From Ovis canadensis (Eukaryota > Chordata > Mammalia > Artiodactyla > Bovidae), in contig NC_091262.1 of the NCBI RefSeq assembly GCF_042477335.2, positions 38,785,001 through 38,849,000 of the forward strand: a stretch of 64,000 bases of DNA. The letters are read 5' to 3'. Shown piece after piece: positions 54,001 through 64,000 of the stretch (positions within the stretch are counted from its first letter, which is position 1; each line of letters begins with the position of its first letter). The notes under the pieces are model-generated. The model did no database searches, was not told the origin of the DNA, and saw nothing but the letters and a program-made list of their open reading frames with translations. Position numbers and translations under genes: made by a program.

Positions 54001-57000
54001 GCCATGTGGGAAGCCTCAAAGAAATATGTGCGTGTGTATGGTCTGCTAACAGAGTAAAAAAAAAAAAGTTTTGCTGTGCTTGCAAACACACACAAAGAAT
54101 GAGTGATGCAATTGGCATTGGGAGGGGAACTTACTTGGAGGCTGGGGGAATTTCTGCTGGGTGCCCTTTCTAGTTGTGAATTTTGAAACTTGTGAGCATA
54201 TCGAAAAGATGTGATAAACACAGCCTCTTTTGCCTCAGAGGAGACCAAGCATGATTCTAAGTCATCCTGTGGCAGGTAAAGATCAGACGGGAGCTATGGG
54301 ATGACCACAAGCTCTGTCTGAAGGAGGGGGAACTCGTGGTGGGTCAGGGGACAGGACACAGGGAGGAGGGCTTCCCGGAAGAGTGGGGCCCAGGGAATTC
54401 AAGGCAGAAAATGTTTGGGTTTGGAGGGGAGGGGAAGAGGCAGGAAGAGGTGGGGGGGCCGCCACAGCACTCGTGAGAAATCAGAAGTGACTGCAAATGC
54501 TACCAGCTCACCTTTGCTTGGTGCTCGATCTTGTAGGCAGTTTGTTGAAACTGGCGGATCTCTCGGATGATATGGGATATCTGAGGGAAGGAAGGAGAGT
54601 TTTAAATATTTATTTTAACCTATATTTATTACTTATTTGGCTGAGACATGTCTTAGTTGCCACATGTGGGATCTAGTTCCCTGACCAGGAATCAAACCTA
54701 TGTCTCTTGCATTGGGAGCATGGAGTCTTAGCCACTGGGCCACCAGAGAAGTCCCTGGAAGGCGAGTTTTAGAAACAATTTGCTCTTAGTATCACCCCTG
54801 GAACCCCTCCCCCTGCAGAACAGAAGGGACATCAATAACCATCAACTCAGCCTGTAAATTTACCTCCTGGTAGATGCTACTGAAGCATCATGATGTTCCT
54901 TATAGCAGCAACCTGCTTCAAAGGCTGATCCTTGGTAAGAATCGATAAATCAATAGGTTATAAGGAGCAACACAGACTATCTGTCCTTCTCTGACTTATT
55001 TCACCAAGCTCAATATCCTCAAGGTCCATCCACGTTCCTGCAAATGGCGGAACCTCACTCAATTTATTTATTTATTGAAGTATAGGTGATGCACATTATT
55101 ATATGTTACAGGTGCACAATACAGTGATTTACAATTTTTAAAGGTTATACTCCATTTGTAGTTATTATGAAATACTTGTTACATTCCCTGTATTGTACAA
55201 TATATCCTTATAGCTTATTTTATACATAACATTTTGTATCTCTTAGCACTTCATTCTGCTTTAGGGCTGAATAATATTTCAGTGTGTGTGTGCATGTGTA
55301 TATATACATATACACACCACATCTTCTTTTGGAGAAGGAAATGGCAACCCACTCCAGAATTCTTGAAAATTCTATGGACAGAGGAGCCTGGTGGGCTATA
55401 TAGTCCATGGGGTCACAAGAGGCAGAAACGACTTAGTGATTAAACCACCACCACCACCACCACCACCACATCTTCTTTATCCATTCATATATTAAAAAAT
55501 CTATAAAAAACACTGAATCATTATGTCATATACATGAAACTATCGCAGTATTGTAAATCCCTATACTTCAGTAAAAAGATGCATATTCTGAAATGTAAAA
55601 CATACATTCAGTCAGATTACACTAAAGATGATGAAAATTATTTTAAAGACTCACAGGTAATATAGTAAGAGAAAATTACCAATCATTTTCTTTGAGTAGT
55701 GAAAATAAATGAGTGATTTTGTTGCTAAAAAAAAAAAAAAAATCCTGATGACCCTGATGCTCGGAAAGATTGAGGGCAGGAAGAGATGGGGGTGGCAGAG
55801 GATGAGATGGTTAGATAGCAGCACTGTCTCAATGGACTTGAGTTTGAGTGAACTCCAGGAGATGGTGAAGGACAGGGAAGCCTGGTGTGCTGCAGTCCAT
55901 GGGGTCAGAAAGAGTCAGACACGACTTATGGACTGAAAAACAACAAAAATTACAGTATGTGACTGAGAGAGAAAGACATCACTTGATCAGTGGTGCCAGC
56001 TTATCTAACATCCTAAAACAGCTCCCCTCAACTCCAGCAACAGCTAAAGGCCACTTTCCACGTGCCCACGGTGTGCAAGACCACACAAAGCCTCCCCGTC
56101 CTGCCACTAGGGCAGTGCTGCCAGCTTGCCCCTGACAGAGAAATCTTACCAATTAAACAAAACCTTAGGAGGAAACCCATGGCACAGAACCAATACAAAT
56201 GGAGGCTCCCTGGCTGGAGGCCACAGGGGAGAAGGATGGGTATAAACAAGGCCCCCTGCTGGAAGGGGGTCTTCATCTCCCCTCCCAGGTCCTAGATTTC
56301 TCTGGGGAAACTGGAAACCTACTTGCTTAGAAATGATTCGGCTGTGGCCACATAAAGCAAGGGCTTATCTAGGACTTCCCTCAAGGTCTCAGTGGTTAAG
56401 AATCCGCCTGTCCATGCAGGGGACACAGGTTTGATCCCTGGTCTGGAAAGATCCCACATGCCTCGGGGCAGGTATGCCCATGCACCACAACTACTGAGCC
56501 TGTGCTTAGAGCCTGTGAGCTGCGACTGCTGAAGCCCATGTGCCTGAGAACCTGTGCTCTGCAACGAGAGAAGCCGCTGCAATGGCACCGCAACTAGAGA
56601 AAACCCATGTGCAGCAATGAAGACCCAACACAGTCAAAAATAAAGAAAATAAAGTTAAAAAAAAAAAGTGCTTATCTGAACAACACTGGATGGGCTTGGA
56701 ATAAAGATACACCTTTTGGAGTCAGAGCTCCAGACCCAGTTTTGCCCTTTACTTAGGGGTGATTTTGGGCTGGTCCTGGATCTCTCCCAGCCTCAGCTTG
56801 CTCCCCTGTAAGGTGGACAACCCCACTCCTCAGCCTGTAGGCGTTAGAGGAGGGAATGGAGGTACAGCTGGCTCAGGGCAGGCCAATGCTAATCGCCACT
56901 TAAGGGGGTGACTGTTCTTACAGGAGGAGCTGGGCTCAGGCTCCCCCCAGTCGGCCAGGCCTGGAGGCAGAGCTCTGGTGGGCCCTGGCTCGGGTTTTGA

Positions 57001-60000
57001 TGTCCCCCTGCCCCTGCCCCCTCTGCTGCGGGGAACTCACCATTCTCATCTTGGAGAAGTTGACCAGGCCGTCCTCTGTGTAGTTGGGCGTACCCTCTTC
57101 GATGAAGGCCAGGTCAGTGAGGTACATTCCCAGGTAAGGGACACAGGGCGGGTCGCAACTTTGAAGCAAACAGCATTGACAGAGGTTTTTCACTTAAAAC
57201 GCTGGCGCCTCTCCCAAGAACAGACACACCCCTTGGGTTGCTCGCTTTGCTGAACGGGAAGGGGTTTCTATTTGCCAAGAGTTAACAGTAGCACTTGGGC
57301 CTGAATTGCCAGCTGGGCGAGAGGGTCAGTCCTCTGGATGGTGGAGGTGACATGGTGCCAGCTGGGGCTTCTCAGTGGACCATCCCCTCCCACCCCAAGC
57401 CGGAAGGTCCCCCTCTACCTGGCTGCTCCCCCTCCCAGAGTCTTGGGGCTTGGCCGCCAGCCCCCACCAGGCTCTCCTTTCCTTTCCGTCTCTCCCCTGA
57501 AACTTTCCTTCGCAACCTCATCCCAGAATCATGTCCTGAGGGTGCCTTGTAGTGCCACCCCCATTCCCGCCAGTCACCCCCAGACACTCTCTCCCCGAGA
57601 TGTCTCTGCCTTTGTTTCTCGTCCCACTGGGACCTCTGCCCACCCAGGCACTGAGCTACCAGCACAGAAAGCCCTGCTCTCTGAGACCACCGTCCTGGAT
57701 GTGGTCTGGGCGGGGGTTGGTAGCCTTTGTCGGGGATGGGCCAGGCCTCTCTGACCGGTGGCTCTGAAGCAGGGGTTCCAGTCACTGGTCCTTCACACCC
57801 CGTCTGGTGCCTCTTATGGGGTGCTGGGTCTGGGGATGATGCTGTGATGGCTCTGGTGATCACTCTGCCCCGGGAGAGCTCCTTACAGCTCCCTCGAGGG
57901 ACTCCCCACAAAGTGCTCTACAGACTCCTCTCAGCTCAGCACACAGCCGCAGCGATCCTCCTTTATAGCCCATCTCACCTCTGTCTCCTGGTGGCAGCTC
58001 TGCCTCTCCAGAGGGGATCAAGACGGGGAGGATGGTAGAGCAAGGATAGAAGCCTGGTCTCAGTCCCCTGTCTGCTTGCTGTGTGACCCTGAGCCATATC
58101 TTTCCCTCTGGTCCTCAGGCTCCCCTTGTACAACAGAGCTCATGTTAGCTGAGACAATTCTAGGTGATTTGAGAGTTGATTTTAGGTGGTGCTCGGACAC
58201 TGTTTAAATAAATTGATTCATATGATGATAAACATTTGATTTTCACGCCCACCACCCAGCATCATGAGTGTCAGCATCATGGTTTTGACACTTCCTAACA
58301 CTTGCCATTTTCCTCACTCTTTTTTTCTTTTTTTGAACAAATAGTAACAGGACTCACTAAGGATCAGAGCCTTGGCATACATCAGGATCTGGTAAGAATT
58401 TAATAACATTGTTCTGTTTTCACTGTATTTATTTTTTATGGTAACCATATATATTTATGGCAAATATGCTGGTTTCCCATTTGCTGTCATGATAATTTTT
58501 CTTCTTTAAATAAAGAAAATAAATTTAAATACTTATTTCTGGGAAATAGTTAATTTAAAGGAGACTATTTAAGTACATGCAAATACAGCTGACACATGGG
58601 TATAACAAAGTCTTAAAGGAGGTGGATTTTTGGAGTTTGAGAAATAGTGGAGAGGAGAAATATTATTTGAACTGTCAGTCTTGACTCTTTCATGGATGTT
58701 AAAATCAATTTGGAGAGCGTTGATCAGATTTTTTTAAAATGTTTTAAAAAAGAGAGAATAGGGAAATATCTGAGTTCACTGCATGGTCTAAAATTGCTTT
58801 GAGACATTTTTGTCCCTGTTAGGCATATATGCGTTTGTATACAGGGTAACACTGTCAAATATAATTTTATTTTTACTGCAGGTTGTGAAAAAGGTGGGGG
58901 GGGGGAAGCAAGAATCATGCTGTCACTGGCAGACCTCTCTGAGTCCTTCCAGCCATTAATAGTTCATGATTGTTATCAGGTGGGCCAAAAAGTTTGTTCC
59001 GATTTTTAACATCTTATGGAAAAACCAGAATCATCTTTTTGGCCAGCCCAATACATGCCTGGTTTTCCATCAAACTCCAAATCTGAAGCACAGGCTGGTG
59101 GATCTGATGGAGAAAAGAGTTCAAAGGTCTTAGAAGACACTCTGGGGCTGGAGGGCTGACTGGTGGGTTCTGGGGGTGCCCCACCCCTCCTGCCCATGGT
59201 GGGCACCAGGCAGCCTAGAGAGCTTGGAGGGCCTCTTATCTTGGACAGAGGCAGAGGGAAGGCCGAGTGACTGCTCGCTGACTGTGAAAGGGTGAAGGAA
59301 GCAGGATGTTTCTGAATGCCTCATGGGGTGCTGACCACCCAGACCAGTGAAAAAATATCTGCAGTCCTCGGGCCACTCGGTGATTTCCCTGAATGATTTA
59401 CTGGGGGTTATGATCCAGGTGTGGAAAGATGATGGGTGGGCAATTTAGTCACTTGCATGTGGCACCACCAGTCCCGGACTCTATTCTTGTTCATCACCTA
59501 CATAGTGAGGGGCTTTAGGGAACAGCACACTTCATTCAGTCATGTACACACACCCCAGAGTCCAGAGCCATGTGGGAAATATATGGTGTTGTCAGAGTGG
59601 CTAGAGTAAGGGGCGGTGGGGGCAGAGAAGGCTGGAGGAGGGCCCCCGAAGGGCAGTACTGTGTGGACACAGACCGTGCTGAGCATCTGAGTGTACAGGG
59701 AAGTACAGTTGGGGATTTGTGTGGGCAAAACACCCGATGTGTGGCTAGCTCTGAACTCTCCACGTGGGCATCTGGCCTGTCGGGTGGGGTTCAGCCTTGC
59801 CTTGCATCAGGGCCTGGCCAACAAGGCTGTTATGGACGGAGGCAGAGGCCTCGCATGCCTGTACCTGACGTTCTAGGGAGCAGAAAGAAAGTGCCCACCC
59901 CCCAGTCTAAAAGCTGCTTCTGGTTTCCCAGGCAGCACCTAAACATGCATGCCAACACCTGGTGACTCCTGGCACCTGGATCTTATATATGAGCCTTTGG

Positions 60001-63000
60001 GGCCCCCAAGCCTGATGTTTCTGCCAAGAAATTCCTGATGATGTCAAAGGGGATGAAAGAAGTAAGCTGGCATCAGTGACTGAAAGTAAGATGCAGCTGC
60101 CTGATTGGGGTTCTCCACCGAACGCCAGGAAAGGGATGGTGACAAGCAGGGGTCACCCGCTGCTTCACCCCTCCAACCCCATCCCTGGCTATGGGCTGGA
60201 CTGCCCTCTCTTACAAGCTCTGGTCTGGGATCTCCTCTTTCTCAGGGAGGGGATGAGGGCCACCAGGGGCTGGGCTAGAATCCCAGGGGTCAGCACCAAC
60301 AGTTCTGGTATGTGGTGCAGGGAAATCAGGTCCTCAGATTTTGGGGAAATTTTTTTTTTTTGGTAATGGATTAGGAGTGGGGTGGGGCTCAGAATCCAAC
60401 GTTGGTTTTTGCCACGTGGATTCTACCTGCTCTGTAGTTTCATGAGCAAGAGACTAGGCTTCGCTCTGTGGCCACAGGCTGAAAATAAAGATGCAAACAG
60501 ATATTTGCTCTTGTTGGAGCCCCTGAAACTCCAGGACTGTGGATCCATCATATGCACGTACATAGATGGATGTCCACACCATAGGAGGTCGTATGAGGTG
60601 GCCTGATGCTCGGCCAGCAGACTTGCTCCCCCAGAGCTGTTCCCATCCTCCACTTAGGGGAATAGAGGGGAAGGGCTGTGACAGGAGCAGTGAGAGCCTG
60701 GCTCCTGCATGCCCTCCACTGGCATCCTATTCAAAGTAAAGACAGACAGGCATCTGCTGGGTTAAGATTACACAGATGGGCAAAGCTGGAACTGGCCCCT
60801 CAAGAGCTTGTGACCAAATTTTACAGCAAAATGTTGTTGAGTGGAGCTGTGGGCAGCTTCTGGTCACTCAGTAGATGATAGGAGGGGACAGTTTTGTGGG
60901 TTTCACCAGGGTGTGGTTTGAGGAAGGAGAAGGGGGAGATCACATCCATGTGGGGGCATCAGGGCAGCGGACTGACGGGGTGCACACAGCAAGCCTTGTA
61001 GCTGGCCCAGGAGATATTTAAGAGAGTAGCTGGGGACAGGAGGTAGGATTTGGGGGTACAGTCTTGGCTGGTAAAGCTAAAAGGCCACGTGCTGGCCTGG
61101 GTGCTGCACAAGGCTGCATATTATGATGATAGACTAAAAAGGACACCCAGGACATCAGAACAGGTCTGAGGACCCATGGACCCACACAGTGAGGTCCATC
61201 ATGAGCTCCTTGTCTGAGCAACTCACCAACTGTGCCCACCTACCACTTCATGCCCTCTGACCTCTGCCCTGCGCCTGGTGACATGACCCCCAAGTCGTCA
61301 CATACTGCTGCTTTATGCGTAAATCTTGGTGCTTCCGGAGTAAAGGGGGATAAACACATGTCCCAATCTGTCCTTCTCCTGCCTGGCCTGGCCTGCATCT
61401 CCATACGGCAGGAACCTGGTTTGCATAAAGGTCTCAGTGGCCAGAACGCCTGAAGGCCACCTGTGCCCTGCATGGCTGGGTGAAGAGGCGTCTAGGAGAG
61501 GCACTTACACAAGCCCACGGGGAACCTGAAAGAGGGGAGACAGTCAGGATGGGGATGCAGACAGAATGGGGGCCACGGAGGCGGTGAGGCCGTGGCGGCG
61601 CTGGGCGAGGAAGCCATGTGAAGGAGGCGGATGGAGCAGCACCTGGGGGCGGACGGACGGACGGATGGACGGACAGGTTGGTGAATGCGGGGGCAGCTCC
61701 CCACAAGCACAGTCCACGGGCCCACAAGCACAGTCCACGGGGGCTCGCAGAGCCCGGGCGGAGGAGACACGGCTGGACAGCACAGATGGTTGGAACATCT
61801 GTCTGAGGACACAAACAAAGTGAAGATGATGGTCAAGGCGATGGGACACAGAGCCAGCATGAACACCAGGGATGACAGGAGAGAAATGAGAAAGGTGGAC
61901 GGGGCTGGCAGGGAGGGGGCGTGGGGTGCTGAAGTCACCAGAGGGGCTAGAGGTGCGAAGGGTTCCATCCTCAGGTGCTGGGGGCTTTAGTGGGCTGGTG
62001 TGGGCAGTGGTCATGCGGTCCATCTTGGAAAGGAGGGGAGGTGCTCCCGGGCTCCATTGGAGCCAGGGCCCTGGGGTCTCCCAGGCACTGGGAGGTCCAG
62101 CAAGTGGCCACCTAGGAACGGAGAGCAAGGGCGAGGGCCAGCCCAATAGGCCATGTGCTCGAGTGCCCGAGAGGAACACGGAGGCAGAGACTAGTGGAGG
62201 AACCCCAAGTAAGCATCTAACGAGAGTGACGGCAAACCCATGTTTCTGGTGAGTGTGCAGCCTCGGCATGTGACAAGGGGCTGAGTCGCTGCTGCCCGAG
62301 GACAGCCGGCCTGGCCTCTCAGGCAAACCACAGGGCACTGGCTTGGGTCAAGACCCGGCTCTATCACCATTTCCCCCAATCCTTTGGCCAGCCACTAGCC
62401 CCTCAGTGTCCTCGTTTGGAGAAAAATCATGGGAGATTTTGTCTCACAATGTGGTTCTCAGTGGGGGCAATTATGCCTCCCTGAGGGTATCTGGCCACGT
62501 CTGGAGACCTTCCTGGTCCTCATAACTTGGTGGGGGCGGGGGGGACGGGGGCACTGGTCCCATGCGTAGAGGCCAGGGATGTTTGCATTCTTTCATGCAC
62601 AGGACAGCCCTCACCACAAAAACTATCCTGGTCTAGGGACTTTCTTGGTGGTCAAGTGGTTAAGAATCCACGCTTCCACTGCAGGTGGTGTGGGTTTGAT
62701 TCCTGGTCAGGAAATATTCCACATGCCCAAGACTGGGGAAAAAAAGTAAAAGAACCTGCCTGTCAATGCAGGAGATGGGGGTTTAGTACCTGGGTCGGGA
62801 AATGGAAACCCAGTATTCTTGCCTGGGAAATCTCATGAACAGAGGAGACTAGTGGGCTACAGTCCATGGGGTCAAAAAGAGTCAGACATGCCTGAGCGAC
62901 TTAAAAACAACAAAAGGACAAGAGGACCGAGGCTGAGAAGGTTCACCTCCTGGGCAGTGTTAACGGGGCCAGGGAAGTCACCAACTTTGCAAACTGTAAA

Positions 63001-63564
63001 GTGTCAATTACTGGTAAAATCGTATTTGTTTGATTCCAAGATGCTGTTATCTGTAAAATGCACTCTTGTTTTGATGACTAATTATCAAGTACAAAAAGAA
63101 AATGCAATCATATGAAATAAACGCATTGACTATGAGATGTAGCCTGACATCAGAAATAGTAAAATATAAAATAAAATGTGCATTTTGGAATCAAGGAATC
63201 CTGCACCTCTATAATTGCCATCACACCTACCACACTTCTCAAGACTATTCCTGGGTCTCTCTCTGGAAATGCCCCAACACCATGAATTTTCTTTGGGAGA
63301 TGATGGAAGACAAAGCTGACCTGCCCTGGGGGTCTGGGGATGCGTAGGGATTGGTCTTGTGGGCAGACAGATGGACAGACAGACAGACAGGCCTCCTGCT
63401 CCGGCCAGGTGAGGCACATGAAAGCCTCTGCAATGCAATTCTATGATTTAAAAAAGAATGGTGACAAAATGACACACAACTTACTTTTTAAGAGCTTCTC
63501 TCAGATTCTTAAATCTGCCCTCTGATGACACAAGCTTTTGGAGCTTGTCAATCAAAGCTTTAGT
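50957..63564 (-). CDS. RASGRF1: RASGRF1, 3' part: last four coding exons
   Basis: RASGRF1 is a large, mainly neuronal guanine-nucleotide exchange factor that activates Ras, and Rac through its DH domain, after calcium/calmodulin signals. Only the end of its C-terminal RasGEF (CDC25) domain is here. Exons 63485-63564, 57041-57158, 54512-54580 and 50957-51049 have GT/AG borders and join to 360 bases: 119 residues plus TGA. The reading starts [12 protein letters not shown], passes [16 protein letters not shown] and [19 protein letters not shown], and ends [10 protein letters not shown]. These are conserved helices of the catalytic domain. Upstream exons (PH, IQ, DH, REM) lie beyond 64000. RASGRF1 is imprinted in mouse, but the known control region is upstream of the gene and not in this window. 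Confidence 0.97.
51205..51355 (-). repeat. tRNA-derived CHR-type SINE
   Basis: GGCTGCACCGCAAGGCATG, CCAGGATTGAACCCGTG and an end of CATTGAAGTCCC. Confidence 0.82.
51508..51690 (+). repeat. tRNA-derived CHR-type SINE
   Basis: GGGACTTGACTGGTGGTCC head and GGTGCAGCCAAATAAACAG tail. Confidence 0.82.
51708..51885 (+). repeat. Bov-tA SINE
   Basis: GGGCCTCCCTGGTGGCTCAG head, GGAGAAGGGAACGGCTATCC and a diverged tail. Confidence 0.88.
51955..52078 (-). repeat. Bov-A SINE fragment
   Basis: GTGTGCTCAGTTGCTTCAGT to TTACCATTTCCTACTCCAG. Confidence 0.82.
52415..52626 (+). repeat. Bov-tA SINE
   Basis: GGCTCAGTGGTGGCTCAGAT head to a GTCAGACAGGACTGAGC tail. Confidence 0.88.
52985..53135 (-). repeat. tRNA-derived CHR-type SINE
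   Basis: TTTATTTCTTAGCCATGCC, AACCAGGGATTGAACCCATG and an end of CACCAGGGAAGTCCC. Confidence 0.85.
53150..53235 (+). repeat. Bov-A2 SINE 3' fragment
   Basis: GGGGAAGCCTGGTGGGCTG, TCAGACACGACTGAAGTGAC and AGCAGCAGCAGCAG. Confidence 0.8.
53425..53550 (-). repeat. Bov-A SINE fragment
   Basis: CTCTTCAGTTGTGTCCCACTC to TGTCATTTCCTTCTCCAAG. Confidence 0.82.
53612..53700. repeat. MIR SINE fragment
   Basis: AATACAGTGCCTGGTGCCTG and GTGCTCAATAAGCACTTGCC. Confidence 0.6.
53812..54022 (-). repeat. Bov-tA SINE
   Basis: TGTTCAGTCGTGTCCGACTC to CACTGAGCCATGTGGGAAGC. Confidence 0.88.
54512..54580 (-). CDS. RASGRF1: RASGRF1 coding exon (second from last)
   Basis: Acceptor CCCTCAG, donor GTGAGC; 23 whole codons reading [20 protein letters not shown] then QAK. 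It is part of the final helices of the RasGEF domain. Confidence 0.97.
54608..54757 (-). repeat. tRNA-derived CHR-type SINE just upstream of the exon at 54512
   Basis: TTATTTGGCTGAGACATGTC, CCAGGAATCAAACCTATG and an end of CACCAGAGAAGTCCC. It begins only about 28 bases upstream of the exon acceptor in the transcript. Confidence 0.85.
55060..55610 (+). repeat. L1 3' fragments with a Bov-tA insert
   Basis: GTATAGGTGATGCACATTAT, TATACTCCATTTGTAGTTAT and, after the insert, CGCAGTATTGTAAATCCC. A short Bov-tA lies at 55325-55445, and a CCA trinucleotide run at 55446-55470. Confidence 0.7.
55446..55470. repeat. (CCA)n microsatellite
   Basis: About eight ACC/CCA units directly after the Bov-tA tail. 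Confidence 0.9.
55742..55945 (+). mobile_element. BovB 3' fragment
   Basis: After an A run, the plus strand reads [20 protein letters not shown] and ends in a GTCAGACACGACTTATGG tail. Confidence 0.85.
56370..56668 (+). repeat. Long CHR-type tRNA SINE
   Basis: GGACTTCCCTCAAGGTCTCAG head, GAGAAGCCGCTGCAATGGC and an A-rich tail. Confidence 0.85.
57041..57158 (-). CDS. RASGRF1: RASGRF1 coding exon (third from last)
   Basis: Acceptor CTTCAAAG, donor GTGAGT. It completes Asn from the previous exon and reads [20 protein letters not shown] then [19 protein letters not shown], the most conserved block of the CDC25 catalytic core. Confidence 0.97.
57159..58978. other. RASGRF1 intron, unique part
   Basis: Ordinary intron. 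A MIR fragment is visible near 58050-58145 (CTGTGTGACCCTGAGCC). I see no further exon. Confidence 0.6.
58979..59050. mobile_element. Mariner-type MITE
   Basis: About 72 bp whose ends are inverted repeats: GGTGGGCCAAAAAGTTTGTT against CTTTTTGGCCAGCCCA, with a nearly self-complementary middle. This is the mariner terminal-repeat pattern with everything internal deleted. RNA would fold into one long hairpin. Confidence 0.85.
59051..61600. other. RASGRF1 intron, unique part
   Basis: No exon or named repeat recognised. The open frames here have no protein family pattern. Confidence 0.55.
61640..61760. repeat. (GGAC)n run and a 21-bp tandem duplication
   Basis: GGACGGACGGACGGATGGAC lies at about 61652-61677. 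At 61699-61740 the unit CCCACAAGCACAGTCCACGG occurs twice head to tail. Confidence 0.85.
62636..62740 (+). repeat. tRNA-derived CHR-type SINE
   Basis: GGGACTTTCTTGGTGGTCAAG head, ACGCTTCCACTGCAGGTGG. Confidence 0.8.
62750..62912 (+). repeat. Bov-tA SINE, 5'-truncated
   Basis: ACCTGCCTGTCAATGCAGG to GTCAGACATGCCTGAGCG. Confidence 0.82.
63362..63393. repeat. (GACA)n microsatellite
   Basis: A short GACA run with one GATG interruption. Confidence 0.8.
63485..63564 (-). CDS. RASGRF1: RASGRF1 coding exon (fourth from last)
   Basis: Acceptor CCTTCCAG, donor GTAAGT. It reads [20 protein letters not shown] then LREALK and two bases of Asn. It belongs to the RasGEF domain. The intron upstream of it runs to the end of the window. 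Confidence 0.96.
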
Positions 63565-63978
63565 CTGGAAGGAATTAGAAGCATTTACTAGCACACAGCA
63601 CAGGTCAAAGCCCACGGCTCTGGCCCACACTCTGGGGCCTTGTTCCATCTTGAGATGGGGCAGGTGGGTTCGGGGACTTCCTGGGTCTAGCAACTTGACC
63701 CTGAACTCGTGAGGAGGTGGACAAGGATCTTTGCTTTGTGTGCCTATGCTCATACATCTTTCAGAAACTGTGGGTGGGGCCAGGAGGGTCCAAACACTGG
63801 GGTCCTGAGACCTGGGCTGCTGGGAACGATGTGATGGGTAACTCCAGAGAGTTGGACCCAGAACAGGGCATCACTGATGTTTCACCATCATGACCTTTCT
63901 CATCACTGTACCCAAATGATGTGACCATCTCCTCACACCTTCACTTTTATATATCAGGGGCACCACCCAAATTTAACG

Positions 63979-64000
63979 GGCTTCCCAGGTGGCACTAGTG
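63979..64000 (+). repeat. Start of a tRNA-derived SINE, cut by the window end
   Basis: GGGCTTCCCAGGTGGCACTAG matches the 5' end of Bov-tA. Confidence 0.6.

Noticed and set aside
61500-61530. Possible RASGRF1 microexon (CTTTCAG then GTTCCCCGTGGGCTTG before GTAAG)
   Set aside because: The exons at 63485 and 57041 already join in phase into uninterrupted known protein. An extra piece here would break the conserved sequence.
61544-62338. 264-codon open frame on the minus strand
   Set aside because: GC-rich RASGRF1 intron with Pro/Ser-rich translation and no homology visible.

Overview
This is mammalian genomic DNA with intron-exon genes, almost certainly from a bovid ruminant (cattle, sheep or goat group). 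The repeats are the diagnostic: ruminant BovB retrotransposon pieces, Bov-A2 and Bov-tA SINEs and cetartiodactyl tRNA-derived (CHR-type) SINEs occur throughout. I cannot tell the bovid species apart by eye. The gene order MORF4L1 (+), CTSH (-), RASGRF1 (-) matches the block on human 15q25.

Layout. Positions 1-3400 hold the last four coding exons and the 3' UTR of MORF4L1, a chromatin MRG-domain protein. Positions 3400-10570 are the tail-to-tail spacer between MORF4L1 and CTSH, with a few SINEs and an old L1 piece. Positions 10575 to about 32330 hold the complete CTSH gene (cathepsin H) on the minus strand. I placed all 12 coding exons; each boundary has GT/AG and the phases join into exactly 335 codons plus stop, with catalytic Cys141, His281 and Asn301 intact. 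A CpG island covers its promoter and exon 1 (about 31900-32600). Positions 32600-49720 are a repeat-rich intergenic spacer: MaLR-like and ERV-like LTRs, nested L1/BovB/SINE insertions and microsatellites. Positions 49720-64000 hold the 3' end of RASGRF1 on the minus strand: four terminal coding exons encoding the last 119 residues of the Ras exchange-factor (CDC25) domain, and a 3' UTR of about 1.2 kb.

The three genes are unrelated in function (histone-acetylation complexes, lysosomal proteolysis, Ras activation) and share only a conserved neighbourhood. I found no new multigene system. The most notable structural signals are a 53-bp, one-mismatch inverted repeat at 39978-40151, a 5'-inverted BovB copy nested in an L1 (42933-45784), a solo LTR with clean ends and a 4-bp target duplication (37819-38313), oppositely oriented BovB copies in CTSH introns that could pair in the transcript, and a minisatellite 11 bp from a CTSH splice donor.
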